A DNA stretch of 64,000 bases, taken from positions 1 to 64,000 of the forward strand of contig NZ_FZNR01000027.1 of assembly GCF_900188005.1 (NCBI RefSeq), in the 5' to 3' direction. The DNA is from Actinoplanes regularis. Its GTDB lineage: Bacteria; Actinomycetota; Actinomycetes; Mycobacteriales; Micromonosporaceae. Below, piece by piece: positions 25,053-33,352 of this stretch. The position numbers were made by a program, and so were the translations under genes. The stretch's first letter is position 1. The number at the start of each line of letters is the position of its first letter. The notes under the pieces were generated by a model. That model was not told where the DNA came from. It ran no database searches and saw only the letters and a program-made list of their open reading frames with translations.

Positions 25053-25202
25053 CTAGCCTCGCCACCGCTCCGGACCGTGCTCCGGTTCGCTGGGAACCGG
25101 CAGGTCGATGATCAGGGTTGCCTGGGGCCGGCTGGACCGCACCATGGCGACCTCAGCTCGCAGCGTCTGTCGCCGCGGCATGCTCGAGGTGTGCCACTGC
25201 AT
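25053..25202 (-). CDS. Small ORF of 49 residues heading the tRNA array
   Basis: It starts at the ATG at 25202 with GGGAAGGGG about 10 bases upstream and ends at TAG (25053-25055). The product starts MQWHTSSMPR and ends HGPERWRG, with a hydrophobic centre (ATLIIDLPVP). No family is recognised. A good ribosome site, a candidate promoter 70 bases upstream and a terminator directly after the stop make it look like a real gene or a leader peptide for the array. Confidence 0.5.
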   Translation of the reverse strand: MQWHTSSMPRRQTLRAEVAMVRSSRPQATLIIDLPVPSEPEHGPERWRG

Positions 25203-25270
25203 GATCGTTTCACCCCTTCCCTGATCGCTCGGCCGTTCCTTTCCGGACCGGCTCGCTTGCTGTGAGGACC

Positions 25271-25299
25271 ACAGTAGGTCCGCGCTTCAGGACCGGCAA
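25271..25299 (-). promoter_or_regulatory. Candidate promoter of the small ORF
   Basis: On the reverse strand TTGCCG (25294-25299), a 17-base spacer and TACTGT (25271-25276). It lies about 70 bases before the small ORF, next to an A+T-rich patch (25300-25320). Confidence 0.45.
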
Positions 25300-25358
25300 T
25301 GTATTTAAAAGCAGAGTTGCGAAGGCCGAGCCCGATGTGACCTGAAGAATCATTTCCA

Positions 25359-26855
25359 ATGCTCACGTACGTCCGGCGGGTGTCGATCCGCCATCAAGTG
25401 AGCACCCCGACCCCGGCTCGACCCGCGACCCGCGCCTGCCTGGCGCTGTTCGCGGTGGCACTGGCCGTGTTCGTGCTGTGGCCGGTGCACCCGCTCGGGC
25501 CACCCTGGCTGCTCTGGATCACCACGCCCGCGTACGGCCCGCTGCTCGCGATCGTCTTCTGGCTGCTCTCGCGCAACCCCGGGCTGCCCGCGCCGAGCCG
25601 CGCGTTCTGGCGGCGGCTCGCCCCGGCACCACTGCTGGTCGGCGCCGCGCAGACCGCGCAGGCGGTCGACGTCCTCGGCCATCCGGGGGCCCGGGTGTCG
25701 TACACCGGGCCGGTGACGCTGATCCTGGACGGGATCGCCCTGCTCGTGCTCTGCCACGCCCTGATCCGGCTGCCGGCCGGCGGGCGGCGGACCGGAGCGG
25801 CGGCCCGGGTCGCTCTCGACGCCGGAACGGTGGCTCTCGCCTCGGCCGTATACATCTGGCACTTCGGCACCCGCAACGCGCTCGGCGCCGGGCTCACCCC
25901 GCCGGTGATCGCCTCACTGGGGCTCAGCGTCTTCGCCGTGCTGGTCGTGTTCGCGCTGGCCAAGGCGGTGCTCGGCGAGCACTCGGCGCTCGACTCGCGC
26001 GGGCTGCGACTGCTCGCCGCCGCGGTGCTGGTCGGCACGCTCTCCCCGATGCTGCAGCCGCTGGTGACCCAGCTGGACCCGCGGTTGTACGTGGCCCAGG
26101 TATATCTGCCGGCGGTGTTCTGCCTGAGCGCGAAGGCCGCCGAGGCGCAGTGGCGCTGTTCCGCCGCGAGGACCCGCAAGGTTCGCCGCCGGCGGCCGTA
26201 CAGCCTGTTGCCGTACGTGGCGGTCGCCGCCGTCGACGGCCTGCTGCTCTGGTCCGCGACGGCCGACCGCCGCGACATCGTCGCCGTCGCGTGCAGCGCG
26301 GTGCTGCTGACCGCGGTGGTGGCGACCCGGCAGGCGAGGACGCTCCGCGAGAACGCCCGCCTGCTGGCCGAGCTCGATCACGCCGCCAACCACGATCCGC
26401 TGACCGGGCTGGCCAACCGGGCGCTGTTCCAGCAACGGCTGGAGCAGGCGCTGCACGACGGCCCGGTCCGGGTGGCGGTGCTCGACCTGGACAGCTTCAA
26501 GCAGGTCAACGACACGTACGGGCATGAGGCCGGCGACCACCTGCTGACCACCGCCGCCCGGGCGCTCGCCGCGGCCGCCCGCCCCGGCGACACCGCCGCC
26601 CGCCTCGGTGGCGACGAGTTCGTCATGCTCCTGCCGGGCGCCGACGAGTCCGCCACGGCCGCGGTGATCGATCAGGTCGTCACGGCGCTGGACGCCCCGG
26701 TCAGCGCGCGGGGCACGCAGTTGCGCATCCGGGCGAGCATCGGCGTGGCCTCCGCCTTCCCCGGCGACGACCCGCGCACCGTCATCCGCCACGCCGACCA
26801 GGCGATGTACGCCGCCAAGAAACGCCCCGGCACCGCCTGGCAGTCCGCCGCCTGA
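25359..26855 (+). CDS. Membrane-anchored GGDEF diguanylate cyclase
   Basis: 498 residues. Eight or nine membrane helices span about residues 20-320. A short helical linker leads into the GGDEF domain (330-490): DPLTGLANRALFQQRL, LDLDSFKQVNDTYGHEAGD, then the intact active-site loop ARLGGDEFVMLLPG. The enzyme makes cyclic di-GMP from two GTP. I see no RxxD inhibitory site directly before the GGDEF loop. The start is uncertain: the ATG at 25359 has only a weak ribosome site, and the GTG at 25380 is an alternative. Confidence 0.82.
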   Translation: MLTYVRRVSIRHQVSTPTPARPATRACLALFAVALAVFVLWPVHPLGPPWLLWITTPAYGPLLAIVFWLLSRNPGLPAPSRAFWRRLAPAPLLVGAAQTAQAVDVLGHPGARVSYTGPVTLILDGIALLVLCHALIRLPAGGRRTGAAARVALDAGTVALASAVYIWHFGTRNALGAGLTPPVIASLGLSVFAVLVVFALAKAVLGEHSALDSRGLRLLAAAVLVGTLSPMLQPLVTQLDPRLYVAQVYLPAVFCLSAKAAEAQWRCSAARTRKVRRRRPYSLLPYVAVAAVDGLLLWSATADRRDIVAVACSAVLLTAVVATRQARTLRENARLLAELDHAANHDPLTGLANRALFQQRLEQALHDGPVRVAVLDLDSFKQVNDTYGHEAGDHLLTTAARALAAAARPGDTAARLGGDEFVMLLPGADESATAAVIDQVVTALDAPVSARGTQLRIRASIGVASAFPGDDPRTVIRHADQAMYAAKKRPGTAWQSAA

Positions 26856-26870
26856 TCCCGGGCGCCGGGC

Positions 26871-26899
26871 GGGCCGGTTGCTCAACGTGATTCCGGCCC
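26871..26899. terminator. Candidate terminator after the GGDEF gene
   Basis: GGGCCGG (26871-26877) pairs perfectly with CCGGCCC (26893-26899) over a 15-nt loop, between the rightward GGDEF gene and the leftward TM2 gene. The flanks are GC-rich and no T-run is present. Confidence 0.35.
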
Positions 26900-27020
26900 G
26901 GCCCCGGTCGCCTCGGAAAAGCAGAACCGGGCGTCCCGGGAGTCGACGGCCGCGGGCTGGTCTGCCCGATCGGCACGTCGGCGTTGGTTTCCCAGGGCGC
27001 CCGGTCGTTGCCGGCTGAGG

Positions 27021-27254
27021 TCAGCGCGCGAGCGCGAGACCCTGCTTGTCCGAGAACTTGCCGATCGCGATCATGATGAAGTCGATCAGGGTCCAGACGC
27101 CCAGGCCACCGAAGGTCAGCAGCATCAGGACGCCGGTGCCGACCTTGCCGACGTAGAAGCGGTGAACGCCGAGCCCACCCAGGAAGAAGGCGAGCAGCAG
27201 CGTGGCGACGAAGGACTTCGAGCCCACGGCGGGAGCGGTCTGAGTGTCGGTCAT
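27021..27254 (-). CDS. TM2-domain membrane protein
   Basis: 77 residues. After a 13-residue polar N-terminus, two membrane helices frame the TM2 signature: [19 protein letters not shown], then [18 protein letters not shown] with the conserved Asp. TM2 proteins are small, widespread and of unknown function. The gene stands alone, converging on the GGDEF gene and divergent from the ABC exporter. Confidence 0.8.
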   Translation of the reverse strand: MTDTQTAPAVGSKSFVATLLLAFFLGGLGVHRFYVGKVGTGVLMLLTFGGLGVWTLIDFIMIAIGKFSDKQGLALAR

Positions 27255-27578
27255 AACGGCTATGTCTCCTCGATCAGATGCATAAAAAATCGCTGCACCT
27301 TAGCGGGATACATGATCGATGCGCAAGATCGAAAATAGGCGGGCCGGCCGGAGAGCGAACATCCCTGACAACCCGTGACACCGCGTCGGCACCCGAGGTG
27401 CGCGGCGACCGCCGCGAAAACGCTCAAGCACGGCGCTGACCAGCCGTGACAGCGCGCTGGCAGGGTTCTGGCAGGCCGTGACAGGGCTCCGGCGGGCCGT
27501 GACAGCGCGCTGTGCGGATCATGCCAGCGGCGCACCGCACGCTTCTCCTCGACAACGAATGAGGGGGAGCGACAAATC
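27255..27578. other. Divergent intergenic region with 17-bp direct repeats
   Basis: 324 bases without a gene between the TM2 gene and the DrrA-like gene. GCCGTGACAGCGCGCTG occurs at 27443-27459 and 27496-27512, with a partial copy at 27475 and a looser GTGACACCGCG near 27373. Spaced copies before an exporter gene suggest binding sites for a repressor. Confidence 0.5.
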
Positions 27579-28553
27579 GTGGACGATCTCGTAGTGCGCG
27601 CCGAGGGGTTGCGCAAACGCTTCGGCAAGACACAGGCGCTCGACGGGGTGGACCTGGCCATGCGCCGGGGCACGGTGCTCGGCGTGCTGGGACCCAACGG
27701 GGCCGGCAAGACGACCGCGGTGCGGGTGCTGGCGACCCTGCTGCGCCCGGACGAGGGCACCGCCCACGTGGCCGGCATCGACGTGCTGCGCGAGCCGCAG
27801 AAGGTACGCCGCCGGATCGGCCTGACCGGCCAGTACGCCTCGGTCGACGAGGACCTGACCGGCACCCAGAACCTGGTGCTGATCGGCCAGCTGCTCGACC
27901 TGCCCACCCGGGAGGCCAAGAAGCGCGCCGCCGAGCTGCTCGAGTGGTTCGACCTGACCGAGGCGGCCGGCCGGATGGCCAAGACGTACTCCGGTGGCAT
28001 GCGCCGCCGCCTCGACCTGGCCGCCAGCCTGGTCGGCCGGCCCGAGGTGATCTTCCTGGACGAGCCGACCACCGGCCTCGACCCGGCCAAGCGCGAGGAC
28101 ATGTGGGGCGTCGTGCGCACCCAGGTCGCGCAGGGCTCCAGCGTGCTGCTCACCACGCAGTACCTGGAGGAGGCCGACGCCCTGGCCGACGAGATCGTCG
28201 TGGTGAACCACGGCCGGGTGATCGCCCAGGACACCCCGGACGGGCTCAAGCGCCGCGTCGGCGGCCAGACCCTGCGGATCCGCCCGGCCGACCCGGAACG
28301 GCTCCCCGACGTACTGCGGATCCTGGACGCCGTCGGTGCCCCCGGCACCACCGCCACCCCGGACAACTCAGCGGGGTCCCGGCCCGGCGCCGCGTCGGTG
28401 CCGGTCGCCGCCGACACCGCGCTCGACGACGCGATCCCCGCACTGCGCCGCGCCGGCGTCGAATTCACCGAGCTCGGCCTGCACCTGCCCAGCCTGGACG
28501 AGGTGTTCCACACCCTGACCGGCGGCGAAAAGAAGACGGAGGCCCTGGTATGA
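27579..28553 (+). CDS. DrrA-like ABC transporter ATPase
   Basis: 324 residues from a GTG preceded by GAGGGGGAGCG. Walker A is GPNGAGKTT, the signature YSGGMRRRLDLA, Walker B VIFLDEPTTGLD, and the switch His lies in LLTTQYLEEADAL (Gln there instead of His). The C-terminal 90 residues are the DrrA-type extension. It pairs with the next gene, whose start overlaps its stop (ATGA). The family exports daunorubicin-like drugs or lipids; the substrate here is unknown. Confidence 0.85.
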   Translation: MDDLVVRAEGLRKRFGKTQALDGVDLAMRRGTVLGVLGPNGAGKTTAVRVLATLLRPDEGTAHVAGIDVLREPQKVRRRIGLTGQYASVDEDLTGTQNLVLIGQLLDLPTREAKKRAAELLEWFDLTEAAGRMAKTYSGGMRRRLDLAASLVGRPEVIFLDEPTTGLDPAKREDMWGVVRTQVAQGSSVLLTTQYLEEADALADEIVVVNHGRVIAQDTPDGLKRRVGGQTLRIRPADPERLPDVLRILDAVGAPGTTATPDNSAGSRPGAASVPVAADTALDDAIPALRRAGVEFTELGLHLPSLDEVFHTLTGGEKKTEALV

Positions 28554-29368
28554 CCACCGCAGTTCTCACCGCGCCGAACAATCTGGACCACGCGCGGGGC
28601 GGCTCGTTCCTCGCGCTGATCCGGCACAGCGCCGCGCTCGCCAAGCGCAGCCTGATCAAGACCATCCGCACACCGGAAGCGCTGATCGACGTCACGATCC
28701 AGCCGGTGATCTTCCTGCTCATGTTCACCTACCTGTTCGGTGGCGCGATCGCCGACGGCGACCGGCACGGCTACCTGCAGTTCCTGCTGCCCGGCATGCT
28801 CGGCCAGTCGCTGGCGATGGGCGGCATCGCCCTGGGCCAGAACCTGAACGCCGACATCGAGAAGGGCGTCTTCGACCGGTTCCGGTCGCTGCCGGTGTCC
28901 CGCTCGGCGCCGCTGGTCGGGGCGGTCTTCGCGGACATCGTCCGCTACCTGACGGTGTGCGTGGTGATGCTCGGCTTCGGCGCCGTGATGGGCTTCCGGA
29001 TCGAGACCGACGCGGTCGCCACGCTGGCCGCGGTCGGCCTGGCCGTCGGCTTCGGCCTCTGCTTCGGCTGGATCTCGGTCTGGGTCGGCATGCTGGTGCG
29101 CACCTCGGGCGCCGTGCAGGGCGTGATGTTCCTGCTGGTCTTCCCGCTCTCGTTCGGCAGCAACGTGTTCGTCCAGACGAGCACCCTGCCCGGCTGGCTG
29201 CAGGGCTTCGTGCACGTCAACCCGATCACCCACCTGGTCGGGGCGGAGCGGGGCCTGCTGCTCGGCGGCCCGGTCGCGCACCACCTGCTGATCACCCTGG
29301 CCTGGATGGCCGGCCTGCTGGTGGTCTTCGTGCCGCTGGCCCTGCGGGCGTACAACAAGCGCGCCTGA
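28550..29368 (+). CDS. DrrB-like ABC-2 type permease
   Basis: 272 residues from the ATG at 28550, overlapping the ATPase stop. Six membrane helices are predicted in the ABC-2 pattern, with ETDAVATLAAVGLAVGFGLCF and VFPLSFGSNVFVQT segments. It forms the membrane part of the exporter with the preceding ATPase. The convergent SARP regulator ends 13 bases beyond it. Confidence 0.85.
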   Translation: MTTAVLTAPNNLDHARGGSFLALIRHSAALAKRSLIKTIRTPEALIDVTIQPVIFLLMFTYLFGGAIADGDRHGYLQFLLPGMLGQSLAMGGIALGQNLNADIEKGVFDRFRSLPVSRSAPLVGAVFADIVRYLTVCVVMLGFGAVMGFRIETDAVATLAAVGLAVGFGLCFGWISVWVGMLVRTSGAVQGVMFLLVFPLSFGSNVFVQTSTLPGWLQGFVHVNPITHLVGAERGLLLGGPVAHHLLITLAWMAGLLVVFVPLALRAYNKRA

Positions 29369-29381
29369 TCGCGGCGGAACG

Positions 29382-32300
29382 CTAGGCGTCGAGAACGTGA
29401 TGGAGCTGGCCCGGGTCGACCCGGGCCAGCGCCGTACCCGCGTCCAGGGCCCAGCCCGCCGCGTACGCCTCGGCGAAACCGTCGTCCCCCAGCACCGCCC
29501 GGTTGCGCCGGGTCAGCTCCGCCACGTCCAGGGCGGTCGGATCGTGCGAGCCGCGCAGCCGGGCCGCCGCGCCCAGCAGCTGTGCCACGTCCCGATGCCG
29601 GCCCAGCAGGTCCGCCAGCCCCGCCGCGCCGACCGCGACCAGGGACAGGATCGGCATGTCCCGGGTGGCCTGCGCCGCCGCGTACGCCCGGATCAGCGCC
29701 TGCTCGGCCCGCACCGGATCACCCCGGCGCAACGCCACCGCGGCACGCACCCCCTCGATGATCGCCGTGCCGTGATCACCGTTGAAGAACTCGGTCTCGT
29801 TGATCCGCATCCCCGCGCCGGCCCGCTCGATCAGCTCGTCGGCCCGGTCCAGCTCCCCCATCGAGACCAGCATCCCGGCCTCCAGGGCGTCGACCAGCAG
29901 CAGCATCTCCGGTGAGGTGGAGCGTTCGACCCGGCCGCGCGCGCCGCGCAACGCGGCCCGAGCCTCCTCCGGCTCGCCGCGCCGCATGTGCAGGTCGGCC
30001 CGGCGCAGGTCGATGAAGATCTCGTCACCCAGGTCGAGCGAACCGAACTCTCCGGCCAGCGCCTTCGCCGCCTTCAGGTCGGCCAGGGCGCCGTCCAGGT
30101 CACCGTCGTACTGCCGCAGCAACGCCCGCAGCGGCAGCGCGGTCGCCTGTCCCCAACGATCGCCGGCCAGCCGGAATCCGGCGAGTGCGTCCGTCACCTC
30201 GGTCCGCACCAGCCCGATGTCCCCGTTGTTCTCGGCGACCTGCGCCCGGAACAGCCGGGCCAGGGCGGCCACCCACGGGTCCGGGCCGGCCACCAACTCC
30301 GTGATCCGCGCCTGCGCGGCCTCTTCCTCCTGCGCCATGTAAAGCACCACCGCGGAGAGCGCGCCGACCAGCCCCGGCAGCGTCGGATGCGTCATCAGGC
30401 GCGCGGCCAGGTCACGCAGCCGGTCCCGGCGCTGGTCCGCGCTCTCCAGCACCATCACATCCTCCGAGCTGACCCGGTTGAGGGCCAGCACCGCCTCGGC
30501 GCAGTCGGAGATCAGCGGGTCCAGTTCGCCGGGGACACTCAACGCCTCGCGCATCCAGAACGCGGCGTCGGCGTGCCGGCCGAACATCTGCCAGTACCAC
30601 ACCAGACTCAGCGCCAGCCGGACCGACCCGTCGGCGTCGCCCGCGTCGCACAGGTGGCGCAGGGCGGCCAGGACGTTGTCGTACTCCGCGCGCAGCACCC
30701 GCAACGCGTCCAGCTGCTCGGCGGTGCGCAGCCGCGGATCATGCTCGGTGACCAGCTGGGACAGGTAGCCGGCCGCCAGACCCCGGACCTCGGCCAGGGT
30801 CTGCTCGGAGGCGAGGCGGTCGATGCCGTACTCCCGCAGGGTCTCCAGCATCCGGTAGCGGCCGTCCGGGGCCCGCTGCAGCAGCGACTTGTCGACCAGC
30901 GCCGCCAGCAGGTCCGGGATCAGCGCGGCCGGCACACCGGTGTCCGCGCAGACCGCCGTCGCCGAGCCCACGGTCACCCCGCCGGGCAGCACCGACACCC
31001 GATCGGCGACGGCCCGCTCGTCGTCGGCGAGCAGCTCCCAGCTCCAGGCGATCACCGCGCGCAGCGTCCGGTGCCGCGGCAGCGCGGTCCGGCTGCCGGT
31101 GGTCAGCAGCCGGAACCGGTCGTCCAGGCCGCCCGCCAGCTCGCGCAGCCCGATCGTGCGCAGCCGCGCCGCGGCAAGCTCCAGCGCCAGCGGCAACCCG
31201 TCCAGGCGGCGCACGATCTGCACCACGTCGCCCACGGTCGTCTCGTCCACCTCGAAGCCCGGAAGCACCGCGGCGGCACGTTCGGCGAACAGGCGCACCG
31301 CCGGGGACGTGCGCGCCTCGCCGAGCACGGGCTGCTCCGGCAGCGCGAGCGGGCCGAGCGGCACCAGCGCCTCACCGTCGATCGCCAGCGGCTCCCGGCT
31401 GGTCGCCAGGATCCGCAGCCCCGGGCAGCGCATCAGCAGCGCCATGGTCAGATGCGCCACCGCGTCGATCAGGTGCTCGCAGTTGTCCACCACGAACAGG
31501 AACTCCCGGCCGGCGAACTGGTCCACCAGCACGTCGATGTCGGTGCGCCCCTCGATGCGCAGCCGGGACGCCTCGAAGATCGCCGAGGCACGCAGCCCGG
31601 TCGCGGTCAGCACCGCGGCCGGCAGCTCGGCCGGTGCGGTCACCGACGCCAGGTCGATCAGCCAGACCCCGTCCCGGAACTCGCCGCGGCGCCGCCGCGC
31701 CGCCTGCGTCGCCAGCCGCGTCTTGCCGGCGCCGCCGGGCCCGAGCACGGTGATCAGCCGCCCGGCGGCGAGCAGGTCGTCGACCCGGGCCAGGTCGGCC
31801 TCACGGCCGATGAAGCTCGTCAGGGCTTCCGGCAGGTTGCTCCCCGGCGGCCGCACCTCTTTGCCCGGTACGACCTTCTCCGGTACGCCGTTCTCGTCGT
31901 GCCGCTCCGCCGGGGCCTCGGCACCCCGTAGCAGGCGCAGGTGCCGTTCGCGCAGCGCCGCCCCGGGATCCGCGCCGAGCCGCTCGGCGACCTCCTCGCG
32001 CACCCGCTCGTACAGCGCGAGCGCGTCGGCCTGCCGCCCCTGCACCGCGAGCGTGTCCATCAGCAGCGCCGCCACCCGCTCGTCGAGGGGATGCTCCGCG
32101 AGCAGCCGGGTCAGCCGCCCCTCAGCCGCGTCATGGCGCCCGAGCAGCAGATCCGTCTCGGCGACGTCGGCCAGCGCGGCGCTCACCGCCCGCGCCAGCC
32201 GCACCCCGACCGCCTCGGCCACCGCACCGACCTCGGCCGCCACCGCACCGCGCGCCAGCCCGGCCGCCGCGCTGAGCGGCTCCGCGGCCCCGGCCACGTC

Positions 32301-32672
32301 CCCGGCCCGCAGCCGCTGCCGCCCGGTCGCGGCCAGCCGCTCGAACCGGATCACGTCCACGTCGTCACCGGCCACCGTGAGCCGATAACCGCCCTCGTCC
32401 TGGGTGACCGCGTCGGCGTCGCCGAGCACCCGGCGCAGCCGCGACACCAGCGACTGCAACGCGTTGGCCGGGTCGGCCGGCCGGTCGCCGCCCCACAGCG
32501 AGTCCACCAGCGCGCCGGCCCCGACCGGTCGCCCGGCGGCGAGCGCCAGCCGCACGAGCAGCCCGCGCAGCCGTGCGCCGGGCACCGCCAGGTCGGCGTC
32601 GCCCCGGCGAACCCTCAACCCGCCGAACAGGTCGACTCGCAACCGGCCGGCACGCTCCCCGTGCTCGCTCAC
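29382..32672 (-). CDS. AfsR/SARP-family regulator with NB-ARC and TPR-like regions
   Basis: 1096 residues from the GTG at 32672, which has AGAGGA upstream. Residues 10-90 are an OmpR-like winged helix (LRVDLFGGLRVRRGD, PANALQSLVSRLRRVLG) and 95-250 the bacterial transcriptional activation domain. An NB-ARC/STAND ATPase follows (GPGGAGKTRLATQ near 310, FLFVVDNCEHL Walker B, CPGLRILATSREPL, LDGLPLALELAAARL). The last 450 residues are helical TPR-like. Such proteins switch on antibiotic gene clusters. It converges on the DrrAB pair, which may be a target. Confidence 0.85.
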   Translation of the reverse strand: MSEHGERAGRLRVDLFGGLRVRRGDADLAVPGARLRGLLVRLALAAGRPVGAGALVDSLWGGDRPADPANALQSLVSRLRRVLGDADAVTQDEGGYRLTVAGDDVDVIRFERLAATGRQRLRAGDVAGAAEPLSAAAGLARGAVAAEVGAVAEAVGVRLARAVSAALADVAETDLLLGRHDAAEGRLTRLLAEHPLDERVAALLMDTLAVQGRQADALALYERVREEVAERLGADPGAALRERHLRLLRGAEAPAERHDENGVPEKVVPGKEVRPPGSNLPEALTSFIGREADLARVDDLLAAGRLITVLGPGGAGKTRLATQAARRRRGEFRDGVWLIDLASVTAPAELPAAVLTATGLRASAIFEASRLRIEGRTDIDVLVDQFAGREFLFVVDNCEHLIDAVAHLTMALLMRCPGLRILATSREPLAIDGEALVPLGPLALPEQPVLGEARTSPAVRLFAERAAAVLPGFEVDETTVGDVVQIVRRLDGLPLALELAAARLRTIGLRELAGGLDDRFRLLTTGSRTALPRHRTLRAVIAWSWELLADDERAVADRVSVLPGGVTVGSATAVCADTGVPAALIPDLLAALVDKSLLQRAPDGRYRMLETLREYGIDRLASEQTLAEVRGLAAGYLSQLVTEHDPRLRTAEQLDALRVLRAEYDNVLAALRHLCDAGDADGSVRLALSLVWYWQMFGRHADAAFWMREALSVPGELDPLISDCAEAVLALNRVSSEDVMVLESADQRRDRLRDLAARLMTHPTLPGLVGALSAVVLYMAQEEEAAQARITELVAGPDPWVAALARLFRAQVAENNGDIGLVRTEVTDALAGFRLAGDRWGQATALPLRALLRQYDGDLDGALADLKAAKALAGEFGSLDLGDEIFIDLRRADLHMRRGEPEEARAALRGARGRVERSTSPEMLLLVDALEAGMLVSMGELDRADELIERAGAGMRINETEFFNGDHGTAIIEGVRAAVALRRGDPVRAEQALIRAYAAAQATRDMPILSLVAVGAAGLADLLGRHRDVAQLLGAAARLRGSHDPTALDVAELTRRNRAVLGDDGFAEAYAAGWALDAGTALARVDPGQLHHVLDA

Positions 32673-32863
32673 GCTGCGATCCTCTCGCGCCCGGTCAACC
32701 CGCACCAAACCGGTGCGGTGAGGGCCACGTTCGCTAGCACGCGCCCCGGGTCGCCGCAGCCCGTAGTGCTTCCTAGGAGGCTAGCTTGACCTGCTGCCTG
32801 CGCTGCCTCCACTCATCAAGATCGCGACAGGCGGAGGCAGGCAACGGCGATGCGAAATGTGTG

Positions 32864-32889
32864 GATTACGCGGAGAGCAGATTGGGTAT
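32864..32889 (+). promoter_or_regulatory. Candidate SigB-type stress promoter
   Basis: GATT (32864-32867), a 16-base spacer and GGGTAT (32884-32889) fit the actinomycete SigB-group pattern GNNT-N14-16-GGGTAC/T, 37 bases before the PRC-barrel start. PRC-barrel proteins are frequent general-stress genes. Confidence 0.45.
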
Positions 32890-32926
32890 TTGGGGGCAAT
32901 TCTGATCTTCGCAGGAGGTGGGGGTC

Positions 32927-33352
32927 ATGACGACGCCAAGCGCCAGCATCCAGCTGGTCAGGCTGAGTAACAGCAACCAGATGCTCGGGGACCCAGCCGC
33001 GGACATCCGGGGACGGATCGTCCGGGACCGGGACGGAGAGATCCTGGGGCGGATCGACGACCTGCTGATCGACCCGGTGGAGCACCGGGTCCGGATGCTG
33101 CTCGTGGAGCACGGTGGAATCCTGGGCTTCAAGACGACCTCCTGGTACGTCCCGATCGAGGCGATCCGGGCGATCGACAACGAGATCGTGCACGTGGCCG
33201 AGCCGAGGCAGATCGTGGCCGAGGCGCCGGTGTACGACCCGGAGCTGATCGACGCCACCGACTTCTACAACGACCTGTACCGCCACTACGGCTATCCACC
33301 GTTCTGGAGCGCGGGCTACCTGTACCCGGGATATCCGACCTATCGCATCTGA
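32927..33352 (+). CDS. PRC-barrel domain protein
   Basis: 141 residues from the ATG at 32927. AGGAGG at 32913-32918 decides the start; a GTG at 32918 falls inside it. Residues 25-95 form the PRC barrel (IRGRIVRDRDGEILGRIDDL, VRMLLVEHGGILGFKTTSWY). The Tyr-rich tail (YGYPPFWSAGYLYPGYPTY) is typical of actinobacterial stress forms. The role is unknown. Its last 13 bases overlap the convergent ABC exporter gene. Confidence 0.8.
   Translation: MTTPSASIQLVRLSNSNQMLGDPAADIRGRIVRDRDGEILGRIDDLLIDPVEHRVRMLLVEHGGILGFKTTSWYVPIEAIRAIDNEIVHVAEPRQIVAEAPVYDPELIDATDFYNDLYRHYGYPPFWSAGYLYPGYPTYRI

Noticed and set aside
22806-25202. Prophage or integrative element carrying the tRNA array
   Set aside because: No integrase, capsid, relaxase or attachment-site repeat is visible on either side within the window; kept only as a possibility.
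25112-25366. 84-codon leftward frame before the tRNA array
   Set aside because: It starts without a ribosome site and is in another frame than the small ORF at 25053-25202, which has one.
29988-31931. Long rightward frame opposite the SARP regulator
   Set aside because: Gln/Arg-rich antisense shadow without domains; the regulator has a complete P-loop ATPase.
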